Assembly (NCBI GenBank): GCA_030040865.1
Contig: JASHSX010000025.1
Location: 1-7,062 of the forward strand
Direction of reading: 5' to 3'
Origin: Thermoplasmata archaeon
Lineage (GTDB): Archaea > Thermoplasmatota > Thermoplasmata > Lutacidiplasmatales > UBA184
Length of the DNA: 7,062 bases
Part shown: positions 1 through 5,146 of the stretch, piece by piece
How the letters are laid out: each line of letters opens with the position of its first letter
How positions within the stretch are numbered: position 1 is the stretch's first letter
The notes under the pieces: generated by a model
Database searches by the model: none
Told to the model about the DNA's origin: nothing
What the model saw: the letters and a program-made list of their open reading frames with translations, nothing else
Made by a program: the position numbers and the translations under genes

Positions 1-286
1 TGGGGACAATGGGATCCGACCCCGAAAGGGGAAGGCAATCCTGAAACCCCATCGTAGTCTGGATTGAGGGCTGTAACTCGCCCTCATGAAAATGGATTCC
101 GTAGTAATCGCGGGTCAACATCCCGCGGTGAATGTGCCCCTGCTCTTTGCACACACCGCCCGTCAAGTCATCCGAGTTGGGTCGGAGTGAGGGTGACTCC
201 TTTGGGTCGCTCGAACTTCGGTTCAGCAAGGGGGACTAAGTCGTAACAAGGTATCTGTAGGGGAACCTGCAGATGGATCACCTCCT
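1..286 (+). rRNA. 16S ribosomal RNA, 3' part (archaeal)
   Basis: This is the last fifth or so of small-subunit rRNA; its 5' part lies outside the window. Visible landmarks are the GTAGTAATCGCGGGTCA block near 102, the universal 1392-1406 site TTGCACACACCGCCCGT near 147-163 (with C where bacteria have T, an archaeal mark), and AAGTCGTAACAAGGTA near 238-253. Helix 45 can fold from TCTGTAGG and CCTGCAGA around a GGAA loop, the loop dimethylated by KsgA/Dim1 in other organisms. The mature end is placed after GGATCACCTCCT at 286, which contains the anti-Shine-Dalgarno tail. That tail matches the GGAGG found upstream of ribC. The 3' end may be off by a base or two. No 23S gene follows. Confidence 0.97.
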
Positions 287-287
287 A

Positions 288-310
288 GAACGCCCCGCAC
301 GGGGCCGTTC
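288..310 (+). terminator. GC-rich hairpin immediately after 16S rRNA
   Basis: GAACG (288-292) pairs with CGTTC (306-310) and CCCC (293-296) with GGGG (301-304). The loop is GCAC and C305 is bulged. It starts one base after the presumed mature 16S end, so it could be a 3' trailer structure used in rRNA processing or part of transcript termination. There is no T-tract directly behind it; the nearest is the T5 run at 376-380, which by itself could act as an archaeal U-rich stop signal. The function is inferred from position only. Confidence 0.4.
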
Positions 311-390
311 GATGGACTGACCGTGTCCGCTGACGCGTCGCGTACCGTCCCCGACCCTTCCGGGCCATCAACCCATTTTTGAGTAGTTAC

Positions 391-404
391 CACCATATTA
401 AGAG
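391..404 (+). promoter_or_regulatory. Putative TATA-box promoter of the ribBLCH operon
   Basis: An A/T-rich island (CATATTAA, 394-401) stands out in the GC-rich surroundings. Archaeal TATA boxes centre about 26-27 bases before the transcription start, which would put the start at about 425, four or five bases before the ATG at 430. The mRNA would then be nearly leaderless, which fits the lack of a Shine-Dalgarno sequence before ribB. It lies behind the T5 tract (376-380), so the operon probably has its own promoter and is not read through from 16S. Confidence 0.5.
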
Positions 405-407
405 CGG

Positions 408-457
408 GCGTCCGGTCCGTGCTCCCGTGATGGCCGTCGCCTCCGTGCGTCCGGTCC
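408..457 (+). repeat. 11-bp direct repeat flanking the ribB start
   Basis: GCGTCCGGTCC occurs at 408-418, between the TATA-like box and the ATG, and again at 447-457 inside codons 6-10 of ribB, 39 bases apart start to start. The second copy codes for part of the unconserved N-terminus. The pair could be an operator or may be chance in GC-rich DNA. No known archaeal riboflavin-regulator site is recognised. Confidence 0.3.
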
Positions 458-1155
458 CCGAAGCGATCCGCGCTGCGACCCGCGCGCTCGGCGCCGGCGA
501 GCCGGTCCTCGTCTTCGACGCGGCCGATCGAGAGGCGGAGACCGATCTCGTCTTCCTCTCCGAGACCGCGACGCCGGAGCTCGTCCGGCTCGCGCGCAAG
601 GACGCGGGCGGTCTCTTCTGCACCGCGATCTCCGAGGAGCTCCGCCGACGTCTCGACCTCCCGTACTTCGCCGACCTCCTCAAGCTCGCCGGCCGCGAGC
701 ACCCCGACCTCCCGCGGCTCGTGGAGCGGCCCCGCTACGACGCCCGCAGCTCGTTCGGGATCACGATCAACCATCGGGAGAATTTCACCGGGGTTCCCGA
801 CAACGACCGGGCGCTCACCATGCGGGCCGTCGGCGAGCTCGCGCGCGATGCCTCCGCGCTCGGCGACGCCGCGCTGCGCGAGCGGTTCCGGGCGTCGTTC
901 GTCTCGCCCGGCCACGTCTACCTCATCTACGCCGCGCCGAAGCTCCTCGCCGAACGGAAGGGTCATACGGAACTCGTCATCTCGCTCGCCCGGATGGCCG
1001 GGCTCAGCGAGTCGGTGACCGTCTGCGAGATGCTCGGCGACTCCGGGGGAGCTCGGGACCCCGACGCGGCCCGCCGCTACGCCGCCGAGCACGGCTTCGA
1101 GTTCCTGGACGGGGAGACGGTCGTCCGGGCGTGGAAGGCATGGTCGTCCGCGTGA
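430..1155 (+). CDS. ribB: 3,4-dihydroxy-2-butanone 4-phosphate synthase (RibB)
   Basis: RibB converts ribulose 5-phosphate to 3,4-dihydroxy-2-butanone 4-phosphate plus formate, supplying the four-carbon unit for riboflavin. The 241-residue product is a stand-alone RibB with no GTP cyclohydrolase II domain, as in archaea. Family marks are the acidic loop REAETD (34-39), which binds Mg and substrate, RKDAGGLFCTA, the archaeal-style SFGITINHRENFTGVPDNDR, SPGH, RxGHTE (GHTE at 178-181, with the catalytic-site His179) and CEM (199-201, with Glu200). The ATG at 430 is preferred over a TTG at 379, because the TTG lies upstream of the TATA-like box and the extra 17 residues are unconserved. It is the first gene of a four-gene riboflavin operon and overlaps ribL by 16 bases. 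Confidence 0.95.
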   Translation: MAVASVRPVPEAIRAATRALGAGEPVLVFDAADREAETDLVFLSETATPELVRLARKDAGGLFCTAISEELRRRLDLPYFADLLKLAGREHPDLPRLVERPRYDARSSFGITINHRENFTGVPDNDRALTMRAVGELARDASALGDAALRERFRASFVSPGHVYLIYAAPKLLAERKGHTELVISLARMAGLSESVTVCEMLGDSGGARDPDAARRYAAEHGFEFLDGETVVRAWKAWSSA

Positions 1156-1580
1156 TGGCCACGGGGGTCTTCGACCTCCTCCACCCCGGCCACGTCTACT
1201 TCTTGACCGAGGCGCGGAAGCTCGGCGACGAGCTCGTCGTCGTCGTGGCCCGCGACCAGACCGCCCGGCGCTTGAAGCACGAACCGTACTCCCCGGAGCA
1301 CATCCGCCGGGCGATGGTCGAGGCGCTGAAGCCGGTCGACCGGGCGATCCTGGGCTCGACCACCGACATCTACGCGACCGTCGTGAGCGAGCGCCCGTCG
1401 ATCATCGCGCTCGGTTACGACCAGATCTGGAACGAGGGCGAGGTCGAGCGCGAGTGCGCACGCCGCGGCGTCCCGGTGAAGGTCGCCCGGATCGGTCCCA
1501 GCCCCCACGACGACCTCGCCACCCGGCGGATCGTCGAGCGAATCCTGGAGCGCGCCCGGTCGACGGAGGCCCGCCCGTGA
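1140..1580 (+). CDS. ribL: Archaeal FAD synthetase (FMN adenylyltransferase, RibL)
   Basis: RibL transfers AMP from ATP to FMN to make FAD; it is unrelated to the bacterial bifunctional RibF. The 146-residue product has one nucleotidyltransferase fold of the cytidylyltransferase-like family: GVFDLLHPGH with the HxGH nucleotide-binding motif at 15-18, ARDQT (37-41), PEHIRRAMVEALKPVD, and ALGYDQ (90-95). Alone it could be mistaken for a glycerol-3-phosphate cytidylyltransferase, but its place between ribB and ribC and the ALKPVDRAILGS signature support RibL. The start is uncertain among GTG 1131, ATG 1140, GTG 1152 and ATG 1155. ATG 1140 gives the usual few residues before the first strand. It ends in a GTGA overlap with ribC. 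Only one Cys (106) is present; see findings. Confidence 0.9.
   Translation: MVVRVMATGVFDLLHPGHVYFLTEARKLGDELVVVVARDQTARRLKHEPYSPEHIRRAMVEALKPVDRAILGSTTDIYATVVSERPSIIALGYDQIWNEGEVERECARRGVPVKVARIGPSPHDDLATRRIVERILERARSTEARP
1565..1569 (+). promoter_or_regulatory. Strong Shine-Dalgarno site that fixes the ribC GTG start
   Basis: GGAGG lies seven bases before GTG 1577, inside the end of ribL. It is complementary to the CCTCC tail of the 16S gene at the left of this window. This supports the GTG as the ribC start and shows that internal genes of the operon use leadered initiation, unlike ribB. Confidence 0.75.
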
Positions 1581-2050
1581 AGCGGATCGGTGTCGCCGAC
1601 ACCACGTTCGCCCGAGTCGACATGGCCCGCTACGCGATCCGGACGCTCCAGGAGCAGGGCACGGGTTTCCGGGTCCTCCGGCGCACGGTGCCCGGCATCA
1701 AGGACCTCCCGGTCGCCTGCCGGCAGCTGTTCCGCGACGAACGGGCGGACCTCTGCCTCGCCCTCGGCATGCCCGGCCCGGCCGAGCTCGACCGCACGTC
1801 GGCCGAGGTCGCGTCGATGGGCCTCATGATGACCGGGGTCCTCGAGGGGAAGCCGATCGTCGAGTGCTTCGTCTACGAGGCCGAGGCGCCCCGCCCCGCC
1901 GATCTCGAGACGCTCGCCCGCCGCCGTGCGGAAGAGCACGCGGTCAACGCCTTCACGCTCCTGTTCCGGCCCCACGACCTTGCCCGCCACGCGGGCGAGG
2001 GATTGCGGCAGGGGTTCGCCGACGCCGGCCCGGTCCGGCGGACGCAGTGA
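1577..2050 (+). CDS. ribC: Archaeal riboflavin synthase (RibC)
   Basis: It dismutates two molecules of 6,7-dimethyl-8-ribityllumazine to riboflavin and 5-amino-6-ribitylamino-uracil. The 157-residue product is the archaeal type, which is homologous to lumazine synthase and unlike the two-domain bacterial RibE. It shows GVADTTFARVDMA (5-17), RTVPGIKDLPVAC (36-48), ALGMPG (62-67), RRRAEEHAVNAF and GLRQGFADAG near the C-terminus, all very close to what I know of the Methanocaldococcus enzyme, and the length is normal. Translation starts at GTG 1577 in a GTGA overlap with the ribL stop and is backed by an ideal GGAGG. Family members form pentamers; that is family knowledge and is not visible here. 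Its product chain continues into ribL's substrate after phosphorylation by a kinase not encoded here. Confidence 0.96.
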   Translation: MKRIGVADTTFARVDMARYAIRTLQEQGTGFRVLRRTVPGIKDLPVACRQLFRDERADLCLALGMPGPAELDRTSAEVASMGLMMTGVLEGKPIVECFVYEAEAPRPADLETLARRRAEEHAVNAFTLLFRPHDLARHAGEGLRQGFADAGPVRRTQ

Positions 2051-2071
2051 ACGGACGGAGAGGTAGAGAAC

Positions 2072-2521
2072 ATGCCCCCGAAGGGAAAGAACGCGGAGAA
2101 CGTCCGAGTCGCGATCGTGGCGAGCGAGTACAACTACGACGTCACCCTCCTCATGCTGGAGCGGGCGAAGGAGGAGATCGCCTTCCTGGGCGCGACGCCC
2201 GGTCCGGTCGTAAAGACCCCCGGGGTCTACGACATCCCGCTCGCCGCGAAGGCCCTGTTCGGCCGGACGGACGTCGACGGCGTGGTCGCGCTCGGCGCCG
2301 TCATCGAGGGCGAGACCCAGCACGACGAGGTCGTGATGAACCAGGCGGCCCGGAAGCTCACGGACCTCTCGGTCGAGTTCGGGAAGCCGCTGGGCCTCGG
2401 GATCTCGGGACCCGGCGAGACGCGGCTCCAGGCCCAGGACCGGATCGAGAACGCCGCGAACGCGGTCCGCGCCGTCGTGAAGATGGTGCGTCGGCTCCGC
2501 GAGCTCGGCTCCGCCCCGTAG
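2072..2521 (+). CDS. ribH: 6,7-dimethyl-8-ribityllumazine synthase (RibH)
   Basis: RibH condenses dihydroxybutanone phosphate (from RibB) with 5-amino-6-ribitylamino-uracil to give lumazine, the substrate of RibC. The 149-residue product spans the full family length. Visible blocks are VAIVASEYNYDVT (13-25), TPGVYDIPLAAKALF in the substrate loop, the signature ALGAVIEGETQHDEV with the presumed proton-relay His84, and ISGPGETRLQAQDR, which is the archaeal form. The ATG at 2072 is preceded by GGAGAGGT (2057-2064), a good Shine-Dalgarno seven bases away, and sits 21 bases after the ribC stop. The block around TPGVYDIPLA resembles VPGIKDLPVA of RibC, reflecting the common origin of the two enzymes. 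It is the last gene of the operon and is followed by a hairpin. Confidence 0.96.
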   Translation: MPPKGKNAENVRVAIVASEYNYDVTLLMLERAKEEIAFLGATPGPVVKTPGVYDIPLAAKALFGRTDVDGVVALGAVIEGETQHDEVVMNQAARKLTDLSVEFGKPLGLGISGPGETRLQAQDRIENAANAVRAVVKMVRRLRELGSAP

Positions 2522-2524
2522 GGA

Positions 2525-2553
2525 CCGGGCGGAGCCCGTGGGCTCTCGCCCGG
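2525..2553. terminator. Strong hairpin between convergent genes ribH and MFS
   Basis: CCGGGCG (2525-2531) pairs with CGCCCGG (2547-2553), and the stem continues with GAGCC/GGCTC after one bulged T (2546), giving about 12 pairs and a CGTG loop. It sits four bases after the ribH stop in a 48-base gap between converging genes, so it could mark 3' ends of both transcripts. It lacks the T-rich tract typical of archaeal termination, so its role may be 3'-end protection or simply base composition. Confidence 0.45.
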
Positions 2554-2569
2554 TGGACGCGCGCCGGAT

Positions 2570-3709
2570 CTAGTAGCGGAGCTCCCGGACCTCCCGCATC
2601 GAGGCCGCGCCGACGGCGGCGGTGACGATCACGAGCAGGCCCGATACGACGTAGACCAGTCCGACCGAGGTCCGGCTCGCGAGCGCGCCCGCGAAGAAGG
2701 CGCCGAACGGGGCCGCGACGAGCACGAGGCTCAGAAAGACGGACATGACGCGTCCCAAGAGGCGCGCCGGGACCTTCGCCTGGATCGCGCAGAGCAGGGG
2801 GACGTTGACGAGCGACACCAGGACCCCGACCGCGAAACTGACCGTGAGGGCGATCGGGATGGAGTCGGTGAGCCCCAGCACGATGGCGAGGACGCCGAAC
2901 CCCGACAGGCCCACGAGCGCCACGCGCCCGACGGCGTTGCGGAACGTCCACTTCCCGACCACGATCGCGCCGACGATCGCCCCGAGGGCGATCATCGCTC
3001 CCAGGAATCCGTACGTGGCCGCGCCCCCGTGGAGCACGAGGTCCGCATACGGGGCCCACAGCGCGAAGAGCGCGTTGCCGGCGAAGTTGATGACGGCGCC
3101 GAGGGCGCAGACCTCCAGCAGGTACCGCTGGCCCGTGAGGAACGAGAGGCCCTCCCGGAACTGAGCGGTGAATCCGCCGCCGACCCCGTCGGCCGCCGGC
3201 TCCGGGCGCCCGACGTGCCGGGCGATGAACAGCACGAGGGCGGCGGCGGCGAAGAACGACACGGCGTCGTAGACGATCGGGAGCGTCGGACCCAGCAACG
3301 CGACCACGACCCCCCCGATCGAGAGCCCGACGATCTGCGTCGAGGAGGTGCTGAACGACTGGAGCCCGTTCGCGGGCGCCAGGTCCTCCGTCGCGACGGT
3401 CTGGGGGACCATCGCGCTCGACGTCACCCGAACGAACTGTCCTCCGACGGAGAGGGCGAAGACGACCGCGAGGATCAGCGCGAAGCTCGCGTCGTGGGCG
3501 AGCACCAAGCCCGAGAGGGCCGCCACCAGAACCCCCTCGGCGACGTTGGTGCCGAGCAGGATCGTTCGCCTCGGCCACCGGTCGGCGTACACCCCGAGGA
3601 CCGGCCCGAACAGCACCGTCGGGATGATCGCGACGACGACCACCGTGGTCACGGCGAGGATCGAGTGCGTCGTCTGGAGCACGAGCCAGATGAGGGCGAC
3701 CTCGAACAC
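2570..3709 (-). CDS. MFS transporter, EntS/MFS_3-like exporter (N-terminus probably longer)
   Basis: This is an integral-membrane major facilitator, probably a proton-driven exporter of a small molecule; the substrate is unknown. From GTG 3709 it gives 379 residues. The loop 2-3 motif A appears as GPVLGVYADRWPRR (35-48). Further marks are SAMVPQTVATEDLAPANGLQ, typical of the EntS-like branch, a central hydrophilic loop near GRPEPAADGVGGG, six hydrophobic spans after it, and LLGRVMSVFLS in loop 8-9. GTG 3709 cannot be the natural start: the same frame continues upstream through RRALAHRPFLFLWASQLVSQ, the conserved entry into helix 1, so this start cuts helix 1 in half. No ATG, GTG or TTG exists in frame before the stop at 3926-3928. 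It converges on ribH. A flavin-related substrate would be pure guesswork. Confidence 0.85.
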   Translation of the reverse strand: MFEVALIWLVLQTTHSILAVTTVVVVAIIPTVLFGPVLGVYADRWPRRTILLGTNVAEGVLVAALSGLVLAHDASFALILAVVFALSVGGQFVRVTSSAMVPQTVATEDLAPANGLQSFSTSSTQIVGLSIGGVVVALLGPTLPIVYDAVSFFAAAALVLFIARHVGRPEPAADGVGGGFTAQFREGLSFLTGQRYLLEVCALGAVINFAGNALFALWAPYADLVLHGGAATYGFLGAMIALGAIVGAIVVGKWTFRNAVGRVALVGLSGFGVLAIVLGLTDSIPIALTVSFAVGVLVSLVNVPLLCAIQAKVPARLLGRVMSVFLSLVLVAAPFGAFFAGALASRTSVGLVYVVSGLLVIVTAAVGAASMREVRELRY

Positions 3710-3860
3710 GAAGTCCCCCGACTGGGAGACGAGCTGCGAGGCCCAGAGGAACAGGAACGGCCGGTGCGCGAGCGCTCGCCGGAAGCTCGGCGGTCGAGGC
3801 GTCGGGGCCGCGGGTGCGATCGCCTCGTCTAAGGAAATGGAAGTCCGCCCCCTGGGGCAT
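3710..3860 (-). other. 5' extension of the MFS gene with apparent frame break
   Basis: In the MFS frame this stretch encodes TSISLDEAIAP, a Pro/Ala-rich linker, then FRRALAHRPFLFLWASQ and LVSQSGDFVF, matching the start of helix 1 in MFS exporters. The nearest upstream ATGs on this strand, 3860 and 3888, are in the two other frames. A run of five G on the coding strand (plus-strand C at 3848-3852) lies just after ATG 3860. Removing one G would join ATG 3860 to the MFS frame, giving MPQGRTSISLDEA. Adding one G would join ATG 3888. The cause is either a real frameshift, a sequencing or assembly indel, or initiation at a non-canonical codon such as ATT 3838. Confidence 0.65.
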
Positions 3861-3946
3861 CCGACCGGGCGGTCCGGGTCGTCGTCATCACTGCTCCCTG
3901 GGACGAGGAGTCGGTAAGGAATACTCTAGCTCACTGGGGGTGGTCA
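3861..3946 (-). promoter_or_regulatory. Spacer upstream of MFS with TATA-like element and inverted repeat
   Basis: On the minus strand GTATTCCTTACC (3924-3913) is a weak TATA-like element. It would place a start near 3894, next to GTG 3891/ATG 3888. Just upstream, CTCTAG (3924-3929) and CTAGAG (3947-3952) form a 6-bp inverted repeat around a 17-base centre, overlapping the stop codon of the SCP2-like gene. It may be an operator for the MFS gene or a weak terminator for the gene before it. Evidence is positional only. Confidence 0.3.
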
Positions 3947-4303
3947 CTAGAGACCGACCCGGTCCCGGAGGTAGCCGAACGCGGCCTTCCCCTTCGAGGT
4001 GTGGGGGGTCACGGAGATCTTCCCCGTCGTGCCCGCGCTGGGCCGGCGGCTCGTCAGGGCGGCGCGGAGCCGGGCCACGGAGATCTCGACCGTGACATCC
4101 GGCGCTTCGGTCGCTCCGGGAACCACGGTGACCGAGCCGCGGACGTCGACCCGGAGCGTCGCCGTCTCCGACTCGGTGACGAACACCCAGGCCTGCGGGA
4201 GGTACGCCCGGACGAAGCCGCCGAACAGACCCTGCAGGCGGGATCGGACCTCCGGTTCGATCCGCCGACCCGCGTCGGCCAGGAGCTCCTCGACCGCACC
4301 CAT
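3947..4303 (-). CDS. SCP2-like (sterol carrier protein 2 fold) protein
   Basis: This is a soluble 118-residue protein with no signal peptide or membrane span. The pattern is that of a single SCP2-type lipid-binding domain: an N-terminal helix (VEELLADAGRRIEPEVRSRL), a strand WVFVTESETATLRVDV, then VRGSVTVVPGATEAPDVTVE, an SVARLRAAL helix, and a C-terminal GKAAFGYLRDRVGL resembling the SCP2 ending. SCP2 domains bind acyl chains or other lipids in a hydrophobic cavity; the ligand here is unknown. ATG 4303 has no clear Shine-Dalgarno, and a weak TATA-like CTAGTAC about 25 bases upstream would suit a leaderless mRNA. It runs in the same direction as the MFS gene but is 86 bases or more away from it. 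Assignment is by sequence pattern only and could be another small alpha/beta domain. Confidence 0.65.
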   Translation of the reverse strand: MGAVEELLADAGRRIEPEVRSRLQGLFGGFVRAYLPQAWVFVTESETATLRVDVRGSVTVVPGATEAPDVTVEISVARLRAALTSRRPSAGTTGKISVTPHTSKGKAAFGYLRDRVGL

Positions 4304-4405
4304 TCGCCGAGGGACGGCTCGGTCGTACTAGGCTTCGCGGGCCGCGCCGCCCGGGCCGAAAACGGTTATGCGGGAGGCATCCTCGGCGGCCGAGGGAAGC
4401 GCCGG
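4304..4405. promoter_or_regulatory. Divergent promoter region between SCP2-like gene and birA
   Basis: This 102-base spacer separates two outward-facing genes. For birA (+), CGAAAACGGTTATG (4357-4370) is the only A/T-rich patch and could be a BRE plus TATA box, placing a start near 4390-4395, shortly before ATG 4406. For the SCP2-like gene (-), the CTAGTAC read from 4331 down is a weak TATA-like match at the distance expected for a leaderless start at 4303. The middle is very GC-rich (CGCGGGCCGCGCCGCCCGGG). No biotin-responsive operator is recognised. Confidence 0.4.
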
Positions 4406-5146
4406 ATGGCCGCCCGCGAGATCTACGAGGAGATCGGGTCGACGCAGGACCGGGCCCTGGAGCTGGCCCGGTCGGGTGCCCCGGCGGGCACCGTGGTACG
4501 CGCGATCCGACAGACCCGCGGACGCGGACGACTCGACCACCGATGGGAGTCACCGCCCGGCGGGCTGTGGCTCTCGGTGGTCGTTCCCGCGACCGGGGCG
4601 CGGGAGACCTGGCTCTCCCTGGCGGTGGGGGCTCGTCTGCTCCGGGCCCTCCAAGGTTGGGGTCCGATCCCGCTCCGGCTCAAGTGGCCGAACGACCTGG
4701 TCGCGATCGGCACGGACGGACGGGCACGGAAGCTCTCCGGGGTCCTGATCGATCGGGTCGGCTCCCCCTCGCTCGGCATCGCGGCGGTCGCCGGGATCGG
4801 GGTCAACGTGCGGGTCGACGCGGCCGATCTCCCTCCCGAGCTGCGCGAGCGCGTCGTCTCGCTCCACACGCTGGTGCCGTCCCCCCCGACCCCGGACGAG
4901 GTCGAGCCGCGGGTGGTCGCCGCAGCGCTCGACGCCGCCCGTGACCTCGGCTCCCTCCCGACGGCGCAAGAGGTGATAGCGCAGTGCCGGGCCTCGCTGT
5001 TCGGGGTAGGGCGGGCGGCCCGGGTCGACGGGACGTCGCGGGGCACGATCTCCGGGCTCGACGACGACGGGGCCCTCCTCCTCGCCGACGGGCCGAACCT
5101 CGTCCCCATAAGGTCGGGGGATGTGCACGTGGACGGCCTGGCATGA
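4406..5146 (+). CDS. birA: Biotin--protein ligase (BirA, no DNA-binding domain)
   Basis: It activates biotin with ATP to biotinyl-5'-AMP and transfers it to the lysine of biotin carrier domains of carboxylases. The 246-residue product begins directly with the catalytic domain (EEIGSTQDRALELA), so it is a ligase without the N-terminal winged helix that makes E. coli BirA a repressor. Visible motifs are the biotinyl-AMP loop RGRGR (38-42), WESPPGGLWLS, KWPNDL (93-98), KLSGVLID (from Lys109, biotin site) and GIGVNV. The C-terminal SH3-like domain shows GTISGLDDDGALLL. ATG 4406 is chosen because the family's first strand starts at once; GAGG at 4392-4395 is a weak Shine-Dalgarno. An ATGA overlap with the next gene, a biotin-dependent carboxyltransferase, suggests the enzyme is made together with its client system. 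Confidence 0.94.
   Translation: MAAREIYEEIGSTQDRALELARSGAPAGTVVRAIRQTRGRGRLDHRWESPPGGLWLSVVVPATGARETWLSLAVGARLLRALQGWGPIPLRLKWPNDLVAIGTDGRARKLSGVLIDRVGSPSLGIAAVAGIGVNVRVDAADLPPELRERVVSLHTLVPSPPTPDEVEPRVVAAALDAARDLGSLPTAQEVIAQCRASLFGVGRAARVDGTSRGTISGLDDDGALLLADGPNLVPIRSGDVHVDGLA

Noticed and set aside
64..246. 60-codon plus-strand open frame in the first 250 bases
   Set aside because: It lies inside conserved 16S rRNA, so it is not a protein gene.
379..429. Upstream TTG start adding 17 residues to RibB
   Set aside because: The TTG lies upstream of the TATA-like box and the added residues are not part of the family; ATG 430 fits both promoter spacing and family length.
287..429. Possible tRNA or ITS remnant after 16S
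   Set aside because: No cloverleaf, T-loop sequence (GGTTCRANYCC) or CCA end could be found; only the short hairpin and promoter-like elements are present.
1077..2323. Minus-strand frames opposite ribL, ribC and ribH (for example 1415-2323)
   Set aside because: They are antisense to an intact, motif-rich operon and carry no recognisable domain.
1864..2625. 253-codon plus-strand frame overlapping ribC and ribH
   Set aside because: It is a different frame over two certain genes with an Arg/Pro/Gly-rich composition and no motifs.
2358..3860. 500-codon minus-strand frame starting at ATG 3860
   Set aside because: It overlaps the MFS gene in another frame and its translation is Arg/Gly/Pro-rich with no hydrophobic spans. 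Only its ATG is of interest, as a possible displaced start for the MFS gene.
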